A stretch of 64,000 nt of DNA from an uncultured SAR86 cluster bacterium (GTDB lineage: Bacteria > Pseudomonadota > Gammaproteobacteria > Magnimaribacterales > D2472), in contig CACOWI010000001.1 in assembly GCA_902630885.1 (NCBI GenBank), positions 124,001-188,000 of the forward strand. The letters run 5' to 3'. Positions 1-13,388 of this stretch are shown piece by piece. The notes under the pieces were generated by a model. The model saw only the letters and a list, made by a program, of their open reading frames with translations. It made no database searches and was not told the DNA's origin. How positions within the stretch are numbered: position 1 is the stretch's first letter; every line of letters begins with the position of its first letter. Position numbers and translations under genes: made by a program.

Positions 1-294
1 AATCCGCCACCATCAGCATCCGGTAGACAAATTAAGTTTAAGCATGTTCATTTTGGGGGCACACATCCAACTACGCTTGTCATTCATTCAAATCAAGATA
101 AAAAAATTCCAAAAAATTACCGTAAATATTTAGAAAATTCATTTAGAGCTGAACTAGGCTTGAAAAGTATTCAGCTCAAGATTATTTTTAGAAAATCTGA
201 TAATCCTTTTGAAGGAAAGAAAAACAAACTATCTGAAAGGCAAGTCAAGAAAAGAAAACGCTTAATTACTTACAATAAGAAGAATAAAAAATAA
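1..294 (+). CDS. der: GTPase Der (EngA), C-terminal KH-like domain, 5' truncated by window edge
   Basis: Frame 1 reads NPPPSASGRQIKFKHVHFGGTHPTTLVIHSNQDKKIPKNYRKYLENSFRAELGL...; typical Der C-terminus with basic tail, stop TAA at 292-294. Confidence 0.85.
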   Translation, partial: NPPPSASGRQIKFKHVHFGGTHPTTLVIHSNQDKKIPKNYRKYLENSFRAELGLKSIQLKIIFRKSDNPFEGKKNKLSERQVKKRKRLITYNKKNKK

Positions 295-386
295 CTCTAT
301 TATTAGATAATAAGTAATTTGATTAGAAAATCTGCTGTATAATCAATGCTAATAATTAATTATTGAAATTTGTAATTAAGCACACA

Positions 387-773
387 ATGCAAGAAAGACC
401 AGTATATCTTGACCTAACGAAGATTAGGTTACCCATGTCAGCATTTATATCGATTACTCATCGATTATCTGGCATGTATGTTTTTTTTATTACTTTGCCG
501 CTAATTTTGCATATTATTAATAAAACAACATCGTCAAAATCAGAATACGAAAAAATTTTAGTTGATATTACATCGATCTCATTTTTTTCATTTTTTGTTT
601 TTATCAGCATTGCAGTGCTCTGGTATCATGTTTTAACAGGTGTACGGCACTTGATTATGGATTTTTTTCATATCGGTGAATCTTTAACTGGCTCTCATTA
701 TTCGTCTATTTTTACAGTTATACTTTGGTCATTAACTTCTCTTATTTTGTTTGGATATCTTTTTGTATTATGA
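387..773 (+). CDS. sdhC: Succinate dehydrogenase cytochrome b556 subunit
   Basis: MQERPVYLDLTKIRLPMSAFISITHRLSG matches SdhC N-terminus; ORF track starts at TTG 363 but ATG 387 fits the family better. Confidence 0.9.
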   Translation: MQERPVYLDLTKIRLPMSAFISITHRLSGMYVFFITLPLILHIINKTTSSKSEYEKILVDITSISFFSFFVFISIAVLWYHVLTGVRHLIMDFFHIGESLTGSHYSSIFTVILWSLTSLILFGYLFVL

Positions 774-1129
774 GGGGCTCATTAATTTGGAATTCTCAAA
801 GATATAGTTCTCTGATAATTCTTTGTTACTTAGTTTATATTGCAAGTTTTATAATCTCTCAAGATGAAATTAATTTTTTTTCATGGTCGAATTTTTTTCT
901 TTCATTTGAAGTAAGATTCTTAACGTCATTTATATTCATAATGATTGTTGTCCACGCCTATATTGGATTATGGACAGTTGGAACGGATTATTTAACATCT
1001 AGGACTCTTGGTTTTCTTAATAAATCTATTGCAAAAAGGGCAAAACTAATGAGAAATACCTATTTTTTTACCTTTGGATTCCTAGGAATAGTTTATTTAA
1101 GCTCAATTTTGTATATAATATGGTTATAA
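770..1129 (+). CDS. sdhD: Succinate dehydrogenase membrane anchor subunit
   Basis: Hydrophobic ORF between sdhC and sdhA; ATGA overlap start at 770; VVHAYIGLWTVGTDYL typical of SdhD. Confidence 0.85.
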   Translation: MRGSLIWNSQRYSSLIILCYLVYIASFIISQDEINFFSWSNFFLSFEVRFLTSFIFIMIVVHAYIGLWTVGTDYLTSRTLGFLNKSIAKRAKLMRNTYFFTFGFLGIVYLSSILYIIWL

Positions 1130-1157
1130 ATAATAATGATATATAATTATAAAGTTT

Positions 1158-2942
1158 ATGAATAATATATTTACCAACAATATTAAAAAGATCGAATTCG
1201 ACGCATTAATTGTTGGTGGAGGTGGCTCAGGCATGCGAGCATCACTTGAGTTAGCAAAATCTGGTTTAAAAACGGCTGTAGTATCCAAAGTATTTCCAAC
1301 AAGATCTCATACTGTTTCAGCACAAGGTGGAATTACCTGTGCAATAGCTAGCGCTGATCCAAACGATGATTGGAGATGGCACATGTATGACACTGTAAAA
1401 GGTGCAGATTTTATTGGAGACCAAGACGCGATTGAATATTTATGCTCTGAAGGTCCAAAAGCAGTATTTGAATTGGAGCATATGGGTTTACCATTCTCAA
1501 GATTTGAAAATGGAAGAATTTATCAGAGGCCATTCGGCGGCCAATCTAAAGATTTTGGAAAAGGTGGTCAAGCTGCTAGAACATGTGCAGCTGCTGACAG
1601 AACAGGACATGCTCTTCTTCATACGTTGTATCAGAATAATGTTAAAGAAGGCACGAACTTTCTGAATGAATGGTTTGCTGTTGATCTTGTAAAAAATTCT
1701 AAAGATCAGGTCACAGGAGTTATTGCATTCTCTATTGAAAATGGCGAAGTTGCATATCTAAAAGCTCAAGCAACTGTTCTTGCTACTGGTGGAGCTGGAA
1801 GAATATATGCATCCACTACAAATGCTCTTATAAATACTGGAGATGGTTTAGCAATGGCACTAAGAGCAGGATTTCCAGCACAAGATATGGAAATGTGGCA
1901 ATTTCATCCAACCGGAATATACGGTGCTGGCTCATTGGTTACTGAAGGTTGCAGAGGTGAAGGCGGCTTCTTGATCAATAAAGATGGCGAAAGATTTATG
2001 GAGAGATATGCACCAAATGTGAAAGATTTGGCTGGAAGAGATGTTGTAGCAAGATCAATGGTTCTTGAAATACTTGAGGGTAGAGGTTGTGGTGAAAACA
2101 ATGATCATATATACCTAAAACTTGATCATCTTGGTGCTGAAGTTTTAAATTCCAAGTTGCCAGGTATTTGTGAATTATCAAGAACCTTTGCTCATGTAGA
2201 TCCAGTTTATGAACCAATACCTGTGGTACCAACTTGTCATTATATGATGGGAGGAACTCCTACGAATATTTCTGGCCAGGCATTTTCTAGAATTAATGAT
2301 CAAGATTATTTAATACCAGGACTTTTCTCAGCAGGAGAGGCTGCATGTGTTTCTGTGCATGGAGCAAATAGATTAGGAGGCAATTCATTATTAGACCTAG
2401 TTGTTTTTGGAAGAGCAACTGGAAAACATATTCAAAGTGAACTGAAATCTGGTGGCGGTGTCGAATCTGCAACAAAAAGTGATATTGATAATTCACTAGA
2501 AAGATTGAATAAATTAAATGAATCATCAAATGGATTTGATCCTGCTGATGTTAAGAAAGAACTACAAGAATGCATGCAAAATTATTTTGGTGTATTTAGA
2601 AGAGGAGAATTTATGCAGAAAGGCTTAGATCAACTCAATGAACTAAAAGAAAAAGTAGATAATCTCCATCTAAAAGATAAAAGTGATGCTTTTAATACAA
2701 GCAGAGTTGAAGCAATTGAATTACAAAATTTATTTGAGGTTGCTGAATCAACAGCAGTATCAGCATTTAAAAGAACTGAAAGTAGAGGCGCGCATGCCAG
2801 AGACGATTATCCTGATAGGGATGACGAAAATTGGTTATGTCATACAATTTATGATCCGATCACTAAAGAAGTTTCAAAACGTGGTGTTAATTTCGAACCA
2901 AATAAGGTCGAAGCTTTTCCACCAAAAGTTAGGACATATTAA
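1158..2942 (+). CDS. sdhA: Succinate dehydrogenase flavoprotein subunit
   Basis: [44 protein letters not shown] motifs. Confidence 0.97.
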   Translation: MNNIFTNNIKKIEFDALIVGGGGSGMRASLELAKSGLKTAVVSKVFPTRSHTVSAQGGITCAIASADPNDDWRWHMYDTVKGADFIGDQDAIEYLCSEGPKAVFELEHMGLPFSRFENGRIYQRPFGGQSKDFGKGGQAARTCAAADRTGHALLHTLYQNNVKEGTNFLNEWFAVDLVKNSKDQVTGVIAFSIENGEVAYLKAQATVLATGGAGRIYASTTNALINTGDGLAMALRAGFPAQDMEMWQFHPTGIYGAGSLVTEGCRGEGGFLINKDGERFMERYAPNVKDLAGRDVVARSMVLEILEGRGCGENNDHIYLKLDHLGAEVLNSKLPGICELSRTFAHVDPVYEPIPVVPTCHYMMGGTPTNISGQAFSRINDQDYLIPGLFSAGEAACVSVHGANRLGGNSLLDLVVFGRATGKHIQSELKSGGGVESATKSDIDNSLERLNKLNESSNGFDPADVKKELQECMQNYFGVFRRGEFMQKGLDQLNELKEKVDNLHLKDKSDAFNTSRVEAIELQNLFEVAESTAVSAFKRTESRGAHARDDYPDRDDENWLCHTIYDPITKEVSKRGVNFEPNKVEAFPPKVRTY

Positions 2943-3682
2943 TGTTTGGTAATAAATTACAAGTTAATTTGTATAGATATAATCCTGAAGAGGATAAGTT
3001 TCCTTACATGAAAAAATATGTAATTGAGAAGCCTAAAAGAGATATTATGATCTTAGATCTTTTGCATTTACTAAAAGAGGAAGATCAGTCGATTTCATAC
3101 AGAAGATCATGTAGAGAGGGGGTTTGTGGTTCAGATGGTATGAACATTAATGGTAAAAACGGTCTTGCATGTATCACACCAATCTCATCTGTAGTAAAAA
3201 GAAATAAGATAGAACTTAGACCGCTTCCTGGATTACCTGTGATTAGAGATTTAGTTGTTGATATGACTGAGTTTTATGCCCAATATGAAAAAATAAAACC
3301 TTTTCTTCAAAATGAAACAACTGCGCCAGAGCAAGAAAGACTTCAGTCTCCTGAAGAAAGAGATAAGTTGGATGGTCTCTATGAATGTATTTTATGTGCA
3401 TGTTGTTCAACAAGCTGTCCTTCTTTTTGGTGGAATCCTGATAAATTTGTTGGTCCGGCAGCACTTCTTCAAGCATATAGATTTTTAGCGGATTCAAGAG
3501 ATTTAAAAACTGAAGAAAGGCTTGAAGCACTCTCTGATCCTTTTAGTGTTTATAGATGTCACGGAATAATGAATTGTGTAAATGTTTGTCCAAAAGGTCT
3601 TAATCCTAATAAAGCAATTGGTGAAATAAAATCGATGTTACATAAAAATAAAAAGGATATAATTGTCACTGACGGGGTATAA
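2942..3682 (+). CDS. sdhB: Succinate dehydrogenase iron-sulfur subunit
   Basis: [21 protein letters not shown] and [16 protein letters not shown] Fe-S motifs. Confidence 0.97.
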   Translation: MFGNKLQVNLYRYNPEEDKFPYMKKYVIEKPKRDIMILDLLHLLKEEDQSISYRRSCREGVCGSDGMNINGKNGLACITPISSVVKRNKIELRPLPGLPVIRDLVVDMTEFYAQYEKIKPFLQNETTAPEQERLQSPEERDKLDGLYECILCACCSTSCPSFWWNPDKFVGPAALLQAYRFLADSRDLKTEERLEALSDPFSVYRCHGIMNCVNVCPKGLNPNKAIGEIKSMLHKNKKDIIVTDGV

Positions 3683-3702
3683 CAAAGACAACAAAATACA
3701 AA

Positions 3703-6513
3703 ATGACAATATCAATGAAGGAGCTTTGGGGGAGCTCACATGTCTCAGCAGGACACGCAGCTTATCTAGAAAGTTTGTATGAAACTTTTATAAATAACCC
3801 TGAAAATCTATCAAAAGAATGGTTTGATTTTTTTACTAATCTTCCAAAAAATTCTAACTCCAATGGAGAAATATCCCACCAGGAGATAATTAAAGAATTT
3901 AAAAACCTCTCAAGAGCAAAGGTATCAAATACTGGCAAAGAAGCTTTAGATGAAAGGCAAGGAAAAGTTATTAGATTAATTCAGTCGTATAGAAATAGAG
4001 GTCATCTAAAAGCAAGTCTCGATCCTCTGGGTATGATGGAAAGAAGAGTTATAGAAGATTTAAATATTGAGTTTCACGGTTTGTCGCATGATGATTTAGA
4101 TCAAGAGTTTTATACAGATACTTTTACGGAATCAAATAAACTTACTTTAAGAGAAATTATAAATAGACTTGAAGATGTTTATTGTGGAAATATTGGAATT
4201 GAGTGCAATCATATTCTTGATTCAAGTGAAAGAAGGTGGTTTCAAAGGAAGTTTGAATCAAAATTAACTGAATATAGTTTTAGTGCTGATGAAAAACTTA
4301 ATATTTATGAAAGACTTAATTCTGCTGAGGGTCTTGCAAAGTATTTGTCTGCAAAATATCCAGGTATGAAAAGATTCGGAATTGATGGAGCTGAAGCATT
4401 AGTTCCACTTGTTGAAAGCGTTATTCAAAACTGCGGATCAATGGGAGCTACACAAATTTGTTTTGGGATGGCACACAGGGGAAGGTTAAACCTTCTTGTA
4501 AATGTTTTGGGTAAACTTCCATCAGAGCTATTCTCTGCTTTTGATGAAGATACTGAATTGGAGGGAGCATCTACAGGAGATGTGAAATATCATCTAGGTT
4601 TTTCATCTAACTTTGAAACACCTGGTGGTGAAGTTCATGTCTCACTTTTTAATAATCCGTCTCACTTAGAGATTGTAGATCCAGTAGTAATTGGATCTGT
4701 TCGAGCAAGACAGGATCGAATTGGAGATAAAGATAGATCAAATGTCGTCCCAATTTTACTTCATGGAGATGCTTCTTTTTCAGGACAAGGAGTTGTCATG
4801 GAATCGCTTCAAATGTCACAGACTAGAGGATTCAATGTTGGCGGAACAATTCATATTATTGTTAATAATCAAATTGGATTCACAACTAGTAACATTAATG
4901 ATTCAAGATCAACTGACTATTCATCTGATGTAGCCAAGATTATTCAGGCTCCTGTTATACATGTAAATGGAGACGATCCAGAAATGGTTGTCAATGCAGC
5001 AAAAATTGCATGTAAGTACAGAAATAAATTTAAGAAAGATATAGTTATAGATTTATTTTGTTACCGAAGAAGAGGACACAACGAAGCGGACGATCCTTCT
5101 GCAACTCAACCTTTAATGTATAACAAAATTTCAAAACATCCATCTGTTCTTAGTCAATATGAAAAATATTTAATTGACAATGGAGTATTAACATCTGAAG
5201 AGGCAAAAAAAATTAAAGGTGATTACAGAAAATCTTTAGAAGGTGGAGAAAGTGTTGCAAAAAATTTAGCAAAAAATCCTAATGACCAACTTTGGTTTGA
5301 TTGGGAGCCATATATGGATGTTAAGTGGTGGCCAAAAGTTGATACAAAGTTTAATGAAAACAGCTTTAAAAAACTTGGTAAGGATATTTGCAAAGTACCA
5401 AAATCATTTAATCTAGGATCACAAGCAAAAAAAATATTTGATGATAGATTAAAAATGAATAACGGAGAAATCCCCCTTAATTGGGGATTTGCTGAAAGTA
5501 TGGCTTATGCGACTCTTTTGAAAGAGGGCTACCCAATCAGACTAACAGGCCAAGATGTAAGAAGAGGGACATTTTCACATAGGCATGCCTGCGTTTTTGA
5601 TTCAAAGACTGGCATGGGTCACATACCTTTATCAGATATAGCAGAAAAAAATAAATCAAAATTTGACATATATGACTCGCTTCTATCAGAGGAGGCAGTT
5701 TTGGCATTTGAATACGGATATTCTGCAACTTGGCCAAGCGGTCTTGCTATATGGGAGGCTCAGTTTGGTGATTTTGCAAATGGTGCTCAAGTTGTAATTG
5801 ATCAGTTTATAGTATCTGCCCAACATAAATGGGAGAGATTGTCCGGCCTTGTTATGCTTTTACCACATGGATATGAAGGTCAAGGACCTGAACATAGCAG
5901 TGCAAGAATTGAAAGATTTTTACAACTTTGTGCATCTGAAAATATTCAAGTTTGTGTGCCAAGTTCGCCTAAGCAAATTTATCATTTATTAAGAAGACAA
6001 GCGATAAGAAAAATGAGAACACCTCTTGTAGTAATATCACCAAAAAGTTTACTCAGAAATCCATTGGCTGTGTCTAGCATTGATGAATTAACAAATGGAA
6101 CCTTTGACTGCGTAATTGATGATGATATTAAAAAACCAGAGGCTGTGAAAAGATTAATTCTTTGTTCGGGTAAAGTTTTTTATGATTTATCAGAAAAAAG
6201 AAAAAATGAAAAACGTGATGACATTGCCATTATAAGAATAGAACAACTATACCCATTCCCATATGATGATCTTGAAGAAATCCTAACAAAGTATCAAAAT
6301 GTAAAAGAATTTATTTGGTGTCAGGAAGAGCCTTTAAATCAAGGAGCGTGGTTTAGCCATAGACACAGAATTCAAAGAGTTTTAGATAGACTTGGAGATG
6401 ATATTGAGGTTAGTTTGATAAGTAGACCAGCTGCTGCAGCACCAGCAGTTGGATTAATGAAACTTCATCTCCAACAGCAAGAGCAGTTAGTAAATGAGGC
6501 AATTGTTAAATGA
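3703..6513 (+). CDS. sucA: 2-oxoglutarate dehydrogenase E1 component
   Basis: 936 aa, [48 protein letters not shown]. Confidence 0.97.
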   Translation: MTISMKELWGSSHVSAGHAAYLESLYETFINNPENLSKEWFDFFTNLPKNSNSNGEISHQEIIKEFKNLSRAKVSNTGKEALDERQGKVIRLIQSYRNRGHLKASLDPLGMMERRVIEDLNIEFHGLSHDDLDQEFYTDTFTESNKLTLREIINRLEDVYCGNIGIECNHILDSSERRWFQRKFESKLTEYSFSADEKLNIYERLNSAEGLAKYLSAKYPGMKRFGIDGAEALVPLVESVIQNCGSMGATQICFGMAHRGRLNLLVNVLGKLPSELFSAFDEDTELEGASTGDVKYHLGFSSNFETPGGEVHVSLFNNPSHLEIVDPVVIGSVRARQDRIGDKDRSNVVPILLHGDASFSGQGVVMESLQMSQTRGFNVGGTIHIIVNNQIGFTTSNINDSRSTDYSSDVAKIIQAPVIHVNGDDPEMVVNAAKIACKYRNKFKKDIVIDLFCYRRRGHNEADDPSATQPLMYNKISKHPSVLSQYEKYLIDNGVLTSEEAKKIKGDYRKSLEGGESVAKNLAKNPNDQLWFDWEPYMDVKWWPKVDTKFNENSFKKLGKDICKVPKSFNLGSQAKKIFDDRLKMNNGEIPLNWGFAESMAYATLLKEGYPIRLTGQDVRRGTFSHRHACVFDSKTGMGHIPLSDIAEKNKSKFDIYDSLLSEEAVLAFEYGYSATWPSGLAIWEAQFGDFANGAQVVIDQFIVSAQHKWERLSGLVMLLPHGYEGQGPEHSSARIERFLQLCASENIQVCVPSSPKQIYHLLRRQAIRKMRTPLVVISPKSLLRNPLAVSSIDELTNGTFDCVIDDDIKKPEAVKRLILCSGKVFYDLSEKRKNEKRDDIAIIRIEQLYPFPYDDLEEILTKYQNVKEFIWCQEEPLNQGAWFSHRHRIQRVLDRLGDDIEVSLISRPAAAAPAVGLMKLHLQQQEQLVNEAIVK

Positions 6514-7724
6514 GCATAAAAATTAAAGCACCTACTTTTCCAGAATCAGTAGCTGATGGAACAATTGCGAACTGGGTTAAAAAAGAAGGAGACAATGTCA
6601 GTCAAGATGATGTCATTGCAGAGATTGAGACTGATAAGGTTGTTCTTGAAGTTATAGCTCAATCTGATGGAAAAATATCAAAAATAATTAAAGACGAAGG
6701 TGAGATTGTTCAAAGCTCTGAGGTTATTGGAGAGTTTGATGAACTATCAGATATATCAGAAGTAAAAGAGAAAATTGAAGAGAAAGTTGAAGAAAAGGTT
6801 CAAGATAAAAAAGAACAAAAAAAAGAAGAGTCCCCTGATAAGACAGAAAATGTAAGAAAAATTGGCCCTGCAGCTAAAAAGATTATTTCAGAGGAAAATA
6901 TAGACTCCAACGAAATAAAATCATCTGGAAAAGGCAATCGAATAACAAAAGCAGATGTTATTAATCATATGAACTCTAAGAATGAAGAGAGCTCAGCCGT
7001 TATCAGTTCTTCTTTTAATGATGATAGGCCAGAAAAGCGTGTGCCAATGTCAAGGTTAAGATCAACAATTGCTAAAAGACTAGTATCAGTTAAACAAGAA
7101 ACAGCAATGCTAACAACTTTTAATGAGGTTGATATGTTGCCTATTAAAGAATTAAGGTCAAAATATGGAACAGAATTTGAGAAAGAGCATGGGGTAAAAC
7201 TTGGATTTATGGGATTTTTTGTGATTGCTGCAGTTCAGGCACTTAAAAAATTTCCTGTAGTAAATGCATCTATAGATGGTGATGATATTGTTTATCACGG
7301 TTTTCAAGATATTGGTGTTGCAGTTTCCACAGACAGAGGTCTTGTTGTCCCAGTAATTAAAGATGCGGATACAAAATCACTTCCAGAGATTGAAAAATCA
7401 ATTCTTGAATATTCTGATAAGGCAAGAAACGGCAAGCTTTCAATAGATGAAATGCAAGGAGGAACTTTTACTATTTCAAATGGAGGTATATTTGGATCAC
7501 TGCTTTCAACACCTATTTTGAATGCGCCACAAACAGCTATATTGGGAATGCATGCAATCCAAGAAAGACCAGTAGCGATAAATGGCGAGGTTGTTATAAG
7601 ACCAATGATGTATCTTGCTATGAGTTATGATCACAGATTGCTTGATGGAAAAGAGGCTGTAACCTTTTTGGTATCAATCAAAGAGCAGTTAGAATCTCCA
7701 GAGAGATTGTTATTAAATTTGTAA
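6510..7724 (+). CDS. sucB: 2-oxoglutarate dehydrogenase E2, dihydrolipoyl succinyltransferase
   Basis: Lipoyl domain [11 protein letters not shown]; catalytic [16 protein letters not shown]. Confidence 0.97.
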   Translation: MSIKIKAPTFPESVADGTIANWVKKEGDNVSQDDVIAEIETDKVVLEVIAQSDGKISKIIKDEGEIVQSSEVIGEFDELSDISEVKEKIEEKVEEKVQDKKEQKKEESPDKTENVRKIGPAAKKIISEENIDSNEIKSSGKGNRITKADVINHMNSKNEESSAVISSSFNDDRPEKRVPMSRLRSTIAKRLVSVKQETAMLTTFNEVDMLPIKELRSKYGTEFEKEHGVKLGFMGFFVIAAVQALKKFPVVNASIDGDDIVYHGFQDIGVAVSTDRGLVVPVIKDADTKSLPEIEKSILEYSDKARNGKLSIDEMQGGTFTISNGGIFGSLLSTPILNAPQTAILGMHAIQERPVAINGEVVIRPMMYLAMSYDHRLLDGKEAVTFLVSIKEQLESPERLLLNL

Positions 7725-7728
7725 TGTT

Positions 7729-9150
7729 TTGAATATGTTTGATGTAGTTGTCATAGGAAGCGGTCCAGCAGGATATGTTGCTGCAATAAGAGCCTCTCAG
7801 CTAGGTCTTAAGACTCTATGTATTGAAGAATTATCAAATGACAAAGGTAAGCCAAATTTTGGTGGAACATGTCTTAATGTTGGTTGTATCCCCTCAAAAT
7901 CACTTTTGGATTCATCTCATAGATACTATGAGGCTAAAAAAAATTTGAGTGATCATGGCATTCAACTTGAAAACGTTAAGCTAGATCTAAAAACAATGAT
8001 GAAACGTAAAGACGATATTGTTTCAAAATTAACTGGAGGAATAGACGGTTTATTTTTATCAAATAAAGTAGAAAGTATTTGTGGCACAGGAAGAGTAATT
8101 TCAAAAAATATTGTCCAAATCGATAAACCAGATGGCTCAAATGAAAAAGTTGATGCTAAAAATATAATTATTGCTACTGGTTCTGTTCCAATAGAGATCC
8201 CATCTGCTACCTTCGGTAATAATATTGTTGATAGTACTGGAGCTCTTGCATTTGAGAGTGTTCCAAAGACATTAGGTGTGGTTGGTGCTGGAATTATTGG
8301 TTTAGAGTTAGGAAGTGTTTGGTCAAGACTAGGCTCTGAAGTAACTGTTATAGAGGCATTAGATGATTTTCTGCCAATGACAGATCTTGATATTTCTAAG
8401 GATTCTTTAAAAGAATTTAAAAAACAAGGATTGGACATTCAATTAGGTTCAAAGGTCACAAGCACAAAAGAGTTAAAAAATTCAGTAAAAGTTAAATATG
8501 AGCAAAAAGGAAATGAAATAGAGGTTGAATTTGATAAATTAATTGTTGCTGTAGGCAGAAAACCAAATTCTGAAAAAGTCCTACCAAAAAATTTAGACAT
8601 AAAAATTAAAGATGGATTTATAGAAGTTAATGAATATTGCCAAACTTCTGTGGAAAATATTTGGGCTGTAGGAGATGTGGTTAGGGGCCCAATGCTCGCT
8701 CATAAAGGCAGTGAGGAAGGCATAATGGTTGCTGACAGAATTGCTAACAAGCATACAAAAGTTAATTATGAATTAGTTCCAAATGTAATATATTCTCATC
8801 CTGAGATAGCTTGGGTTGGGAAAACTGAAAATGAATTAAAACTAAATGGAATCAAATATAAAGTTGGCAAATTTCCTTTTGCTGCAAGTGGAAGAGCTCT
8901 TGCTGTAGATCAATCGGTAGGTTTTGTTAAAGTACTTTCTGATATTGAAACAGATTCTATACTTGGAGTTCATGTTTTTGGACCTGCAGCAGCTGAAATT
9001 GTTCAACAAGCACTAATTTCAATGGAATTTGGATCGAGCGCTGAAGATATTGCACTTACTATGTTCAGTCATCCGACTGTTTCTGAAGCTTTTCATGAGG
9101 CGGCTTTGTCAGTGAATAACCAGGCAATTCACATAGGAAATAAAAGATAA
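7729..9150 (+). CDS. lpd: Dihydrolipoyl dehydrogenase
   Basis: [44 protein letters not shown]. Confidence 0.97.
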   Translation: MNMFDVVVIGSGPAGYVAAIRASQLGLKTLCIEELSNDKGKPNFGGTCLNVGCIPSKSLLDSSHRYYEAKKNLSDHGIQLENVKLDLKTMMKRKDDIVSKLTGGIDGLFLSNKVESICGTGRVISKNIVQIDKPDGSNEKVDAKNIIIATGSVPIEIPSATFGNNIVDSTGALAFESVPKTLGVVGAGIIGLELGSVWSRLGSEVTVIEALDDFLPMTDLDISKDSLKEFKKQGLDIQLGSKVTSTKELKNSVKVKYEQKGNEIEVEFDKLIVAVGRKPNSEKVLPKNLDIKIKDGFIEVNEYCQTSVENIWAVGDVVRGPMLAHKGSEEGIMVADRIANKHTKVNYELVPNVIYSHPEIAWVGKTENELKLNGIKYKVGKFPFAASGRALAVDQSVGFVKVLSDIETDSILGVHVFGPAAAEIVQQALISMEFGSSAEDIALTMFSHPTVSEAFHEAALSVNNQAIHIGNKR

Positions 9151-10310
9151 TGAACCTCCATGAATATCAAGGCAAAGTTTTATTTGCAGAATATAATCTA
9201 CCCGTTTCAAAAGGAAAAGTTATATTCAGCGCTGACGAAGTAATAGATGCTTGTAATGAAATTGGGGGCTCCAAATGGGTTGTTAAAGCTCAAGTTCATG
9301 CAGGTGGAAGAGGGAAATCCGGCGGAGTTGAATTAATTAGTTCTCCTGAAGATGGTATTAAATTTGCAGAAAAGTGGATTGGAAAAAATCTTGTTACTTA
9401 TCAAACTGATAGCAAGGGACAACCAGTCAATTCAATTTTGGTAGAAGAGTGTACCAACATTGCAAAAGAACTTTATTTGAGTGCTGTAATTGATAGAGAA
9501 TCTCAAAAAATAGTATTTATTGGCTCTAGTGAGGGTGGAGTTAATATTGAAGATGTTGCAAAAAATATGCCTGAAAAGATTATTTATCAAGGCGTAGTTT
9601 TCGGTGATGATTCCCTATCTGATGATGCCTCAAACATAGCACAAGTATTGAAATTAAATGACAGCCAAACCAAACAATTTATACCAATGATAGATAATCT
9701 ACTAAGATTGTTTGTTGAAAAGGATCTGAGCTTATTAGAAATTAATCCACTTGTTATTACTGAAAATGGAGACCTGCTATGTTTGGATGCTAAAGTAAAC
9801 ATCGATTCAAATGCACTTTTTAGGCAGCCTGAATTAGAAGAAATGTATGATGAATCCCAAGAAGATCCTCAAGAGGCAGAAGCTGCTAGAAATGATTTAA
9901 GCTATGTTTCCCTTGATGGAAATATAGGATGCATGGTGAACGGTGCTGGATTGGCTATGGGTACAATGGATACAATAAAATTTTATGGTGGCAACCCTGC
10001 AAATTTTCTCGATGTAGGTGGGACTGCAACTCAGGAGAGAGTCGCCAAAGCATTTAAAATAATACTCGAAGATCCAGACGTCAAAGTTGTTTTAGTGAAT
10101 ATATTTGGGGGTATTGTAAGGTGTGATTTAATTGCTGAAGGAATTATTGCTGCTATTAAAGAAGTTGAAGTAAAAATTCCTGTTGTTGTTCGATTGGAAG
10201 GTAATAGTGCTGACAAAGGATCAAAAATCTTATCTAAAGCAGATATTAAAATAGAAAGTATTAATGATTTAGCTAATGCGGCTAAGAAAGCAGTAGACTT
10301 TGCAAAATGA
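9150..10310 (+). CDS. sucC: Succinyl-CoA ligase beta subunit
   Basis: [12 protein letters not shown]..., [17 protein letters not shown]. Confidence 0.97.
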   Translation: MNLHEYQGKVLFAEYNLPVSKGKVIFSADEVIDACNEIGGSKWVVKAQVHAGGRGKSGGVELISSPEDGIKFAEKWIGKNLVTYQTDSKGQPVNSILVEECTNIAKELYLSAVIDRESQKIVFIGSSEGGVNIEDVAKNMPEKIIYQGVVFGDDSLSDDASNIAQVLKLNDSQTKQFIPMIDNLLRLFVEKDLSLLEINPLVITENGDLLCLDAKVNIDSNALFRQPELEEMYDESQEDPQEAEAARNDLSYVSLDGNIGCMVNGAGLAMGTMDTIKFYGGNPANFLDVGGTATQERVAKAFKIILEDPDVKVVLVNIFGGIVRCDLIAEGIIAAIKEVEVKIPVVVRLEGNSADKGSKILSKADIKIESINDLANAAKKAVDFAK

Positions 10311-11179
10311 GCATTCTTGTTAATAAAGATACAAGATTAATTGTTCAAGGCTTTACAGGGTCCCAAGGCACACTTCATTCTGAGCAGTCTATAGATTATG
10401 GAACAAACATTGTTGGAGGAGTTACACCTGGGAAAGGCGGAACAGAACATTTAGGACAACCGGTATTTAATTCAGTAAAAGAAGCTGTTGATAAATTAGA
10501 TCCAAATGCATCAATTATCTTTGTTCCCGCAAAGTTCTGTAAAGAATCAATAATAGAGTCAGCTGAAGCTGGTGTTAAGTTAATTGTTTGTATTACAGAG
10601 GGTATTCCTACTCTTGATATGCTTGAGGTTAAAAAAAGAATAGATGATTTAGGAGTTAGATTAATTGGACCAAACTGCCCAGGCGTAATCACGCCCGGCG
10701 AAGCTAAGCTTGGAATAATGCCAGGCAACATCCATAAACCAGGTTCAATTGGTATTATCTCAAGATCTGGAACTCTCACTTATGAGGCAGTGAAACAAAC
10801 AACAGATCTTGGTTTTGGGCAAAGTAGTTGTGTTGGCATTGGTGGTGATCCTATTCCAGGCTCATCTTTTATTGATATGTTGAAACTGTTTGAAGATGAT
10901 GATCAAACTGAAGCAATTGTTCTTGTTGGTGAAATTGGCGGCACTGCAGAAGAGGCCGCAGCAGAGTATATTAAAAATAATGTTACTAAACCTGTGATTT
11001 CTTACATTGCTGGACAAACTGCTCCAGCAGGAAAAAGAATGGGACATGCAGGAGCTATAATTGCTGGTGGAAAAGGAACTGCGAAGGATAAAATTAAAAA
11101 GTTGGAGGAATGTGGAGTTCACATTGCAGATAATTTAGTTTCAATAGGTTCTAAAGTGGCTGAGGTTCTCGACCGCTAA
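10307..11179 (+). CDS. sucD: Succinyl-CoA ligase alpha subunit
   Basis: [41 protein letters not shown]. Confidence 0.97.
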   Translation: MSILVNKDTRLIVQGFTGSQGTLHSEQSIDYGTNIVGGVTPGKGGTEHLGQPVFNSVKEAVDKLDPNASIIFVPAKFCKESIIESAEAGVKLIVCITEGIPTLDMLEVKKRIDDLGVRLIGPNCPGVITPGEAKLGIMPGNIHKPGSIGIISRSGTLTYEAVKQTTDLGFGQSSCVGIGGDPIPGSSFIDMLKLFEDDDQTEAIVLVGEIGGTAEEAAAEYIKNNVTKPVISYIAGQTAPAGKRMGHAGAIIAGGKGTAKDKIKKLEECGVHIADNLVSIGSKVAEVLDR

Positions 11180-12524
11180 TCTTTTTTATATATGACTTCA
11201 TAATCCATCTCAGTCTGAAAATTGATAAAAAAGAAAAAATTGTAAGCCCAATAATCATTCCAAACCACATCCCCTTTGCCCCCAAAGGATCACCAAACCC
11301 AAAATTAGTAAGATAATAACCAATTGGCATTGCAAAAATCCAATATGAAATCATTAGTAAAATCATTGGAATAAAAGTATCTTTATAACCACGAAGACTA
11401 CCTAAGGCACCCATTTGAATGCCATCAGGTAATTGAAAAATTGCTGCAAATAAAATTAAACTTACTGCTAACTCCAATACCGGAAGTTCAGTTGTATACA
11501 ATCCAACAATAAAAGATCCGAAAGAGAGAATAATGATACTATTTATTAATGCACCTGTTATACATAGTATTATTGTTGAGGTAGCAGCAGTCTTTGCTTG
11601 AAATGGATTTTTTTCACCTATCAAGTTACCGACTCTTGTTGAAGAAGCCAAACCTATCGCTAAAGGAACCATAAAAAATAAGCTAGCAATATTTATTGCA
11701 ACAGAATGACTGGCAACAACTATCTCTCCTAAAACACTTAAAATTATTGCAGCTCCAGAAAACATACTTAATTCAATAAAAATACCAAGCCCAATTGGTA
11801 AACCAAGTTTAAGGACTTCCTTTGTTGTATCTAATGATGGCTTAGAAAATTTTGAGAAAGGCTCTGTTCTTTTATAATTCTTTGAAAAACCAATATATAC
11901 AAGTATTGATATCATCATCAAGAAAGAAACAATTGATGTCGCAATACCACATCCAACACCCCCAAGCTTTGGAGCACCAAACCATCCATAAACAAATATA
12001 AGATCCAAAGGAATATTTAAGAGCATTCCAGAAAAGGCAATATAAAAAACGGGTTTAGTATACGTCATGCCTTCGCTATAACATCTTAAGCAAGTGAATA
12101 TAGTTACAAAAAACCAGCCAATTGAGACTGCCTTTAGGTAATCTATAGTTATAGAGGTAATTGAACTTTTTATTGGTAATAAATTAATGATTATGTCCAT
12201 ATTAAAAAAAATGAACGCCATTAAAAGACCAAGTCCTGCAGCCACCCATAGAATTTCTCTTAGCTTTTGACCTATTTCTAAAAATTTCTTTGCTCCATAT
12301 AGCTGGGCAACAATTGGAGTCACAGCAAAAATTATTCCTGTAAAGAAGAACCAAATTGTATTAGAGAAGGCTGTTCCAACTGCAAGCCCTGCAAGATCAT
12401 TAGCACTTGCCCTTCCTGCAATAATTGTGTCAGTAGTACCCATCAAAGCATACGAGAGTTGCGAACCAAAAATTGGTATACCTATTCTGATTAATTGTTT
12501 GAATTCAAAAAAATACTTTGCCAT
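11151..12524 (-). CDS. MATE family efflux transporter
   Basis: 457 aa polytopic membrane protein; [26 protein letters not shown] typical of MATE/NorM; overlaps the 3' end of sucD. Confidence 0.9.
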   Translation of the reverse strand: MAKYFFEFKQLIRIGIPIFGSQLSYALMGTTDTIIAGRASANDLAGLAVGTAFSNTIWFFFTGIIFAVTPIVAQLYGAKKFLEIGQKLREILWVAAGLGLLMAFIFFNMDIIINLLPIKSSITSITIDYLKAVSIGWFFVTIFTCLRCYSEGMTYTKPVFYIAFSGMLLNIPLDLIFVYGWFGAPKLGGVGCGIATSIVSFLMMISILVYIGFSKNYKRTEPFSKFSKPSLDTTKEVLKLGLPIGLGIFIELSMFSGAAIILSVLGEIVVASHSVAINIASLFFMVPLAIGLASSTRVGNLIGEKNPFQAKTAATSTIILCITGALINSIIILSFGSFIVGLYTTELPVLELAVSLILFAAIFQLPDGIQMGALGSLRGYKDTFIPMILLMISYWIFAMPIGYYLTNFGFGDPLGAKGMWFGMIIGLTIFSFLSIFRLRWIMKSYIKKISGREPQPL

Positions 12525-12584
12525 GTTAAATAATTTTTTTTTGCGTACTTTATCATATTAAAATATCAATTTAAGGAGAAAATT

Positions 12585-13304
12585 ATTCGAAAAGATAATC
12601 GACCATATTGGCTCAAAAAATACACTACAAAATTAAATAAAATATATGTAAGGCATTTTTTAAAACCTCAATTTAAGCACCTTGGAAAGGGCGGAGCATA
12701 TTTCAAACCAAGATATATAAAAGTATTCGGATACAACGTCAGCATTGATGATTACCCTACAATAATTGGCGCAAGTGATGCAAAAGTTCAACTAACCGCA
12801 TGGAATATTGGCGATCACAAAGGTGAGATAACAATTGGAAAGTATTCTCTAATAACACCAGGAGTTAGGATCATATCAGCAGAAAAAATTGAAATAGGAG
12901 AAGCATGCATGATTGCTCATGGAGCATATATTTCTGATGCAGATTGGCATGGCATTTATGACAGAGCTGAACCAGTTGGTAAAACTAAACCTATAAAGTT
13001 TGAAGATAACGTATGGATTGGCGATAGTGCAATTATTTGTAAAGGAGTTACTATTGGAAAAAATAGTATTATTGGAGCCGGAGCTGTTGTAACAAAGAAT
13101 GTCCCAAAAAATAGTGTATTTGCTGGAAATCCTGCAAAACTGGTTAAAAAACTTGATCAAGAAGACTTTAATACAAGAAAAGATTTTTTCAGTGATCCAA
13201 AAAAATTAGCGCATGATTTTGACATGCTTGACAGATATTCATTGAAAAGTAATACATTTTTAAATTGGCTAAAAAGTATATTTTTTCCTGACAATACTCA
13301 TTAA
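12585..13304 (+). CDS. Hexapeptide-repeat (LbH) acyltransferase, probable ATT start
   Basis: Frame is open from 12534; RKDNRPYWLKKYTTKLNKIYVRHFLKPQFKHLGKGG... is family-like N-terminal sequence; AAGGAG at 12573-12578 lies 6 nt before ATT 12585; no in-frame ATG/GTG/TTG before 12909. Confidence 0.75.
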   Translation: MRKDNRPYWLKKYTTKLNKIYVRHFLKPQFKHLGKGGAYFKPRYIKVFGYNVSIDDYPTIIGASDAKVQLTAWNIGDHKGEITIGKYSLITPGVRIISAEKIEIGEACMIAHGAYISDADWHGIYDRAEPVGKTKPIKFEDNVWIGDSAIICKGVTIGKNSIIGAGAVVTKNVPKNSVFAGNPAKLVKKLDQEDFNTRKDFFSDPKKLAHDFDMLDRYSLKSNTFLNWLKSIFFPDNTH

Positions 13305-13388
13305 AAATATTCATAGTTTATAAAAAATAAATAGTTTCTATAAAATCTAATTTCTATCTAATTACACTCTTTTTAATTACAATTAGGT

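Noticed and set aside
1904-2529. Minus-strand ORFs inside sdhA
   Set aside because: Antisense shadows of a strongly conserved gene with no family similarity
7962-8438. 158-aa minus-strand ORF inside lpd
   Set aside because: Antisense to well-conserved lpd; Ser-rich composition typical of shadow frames
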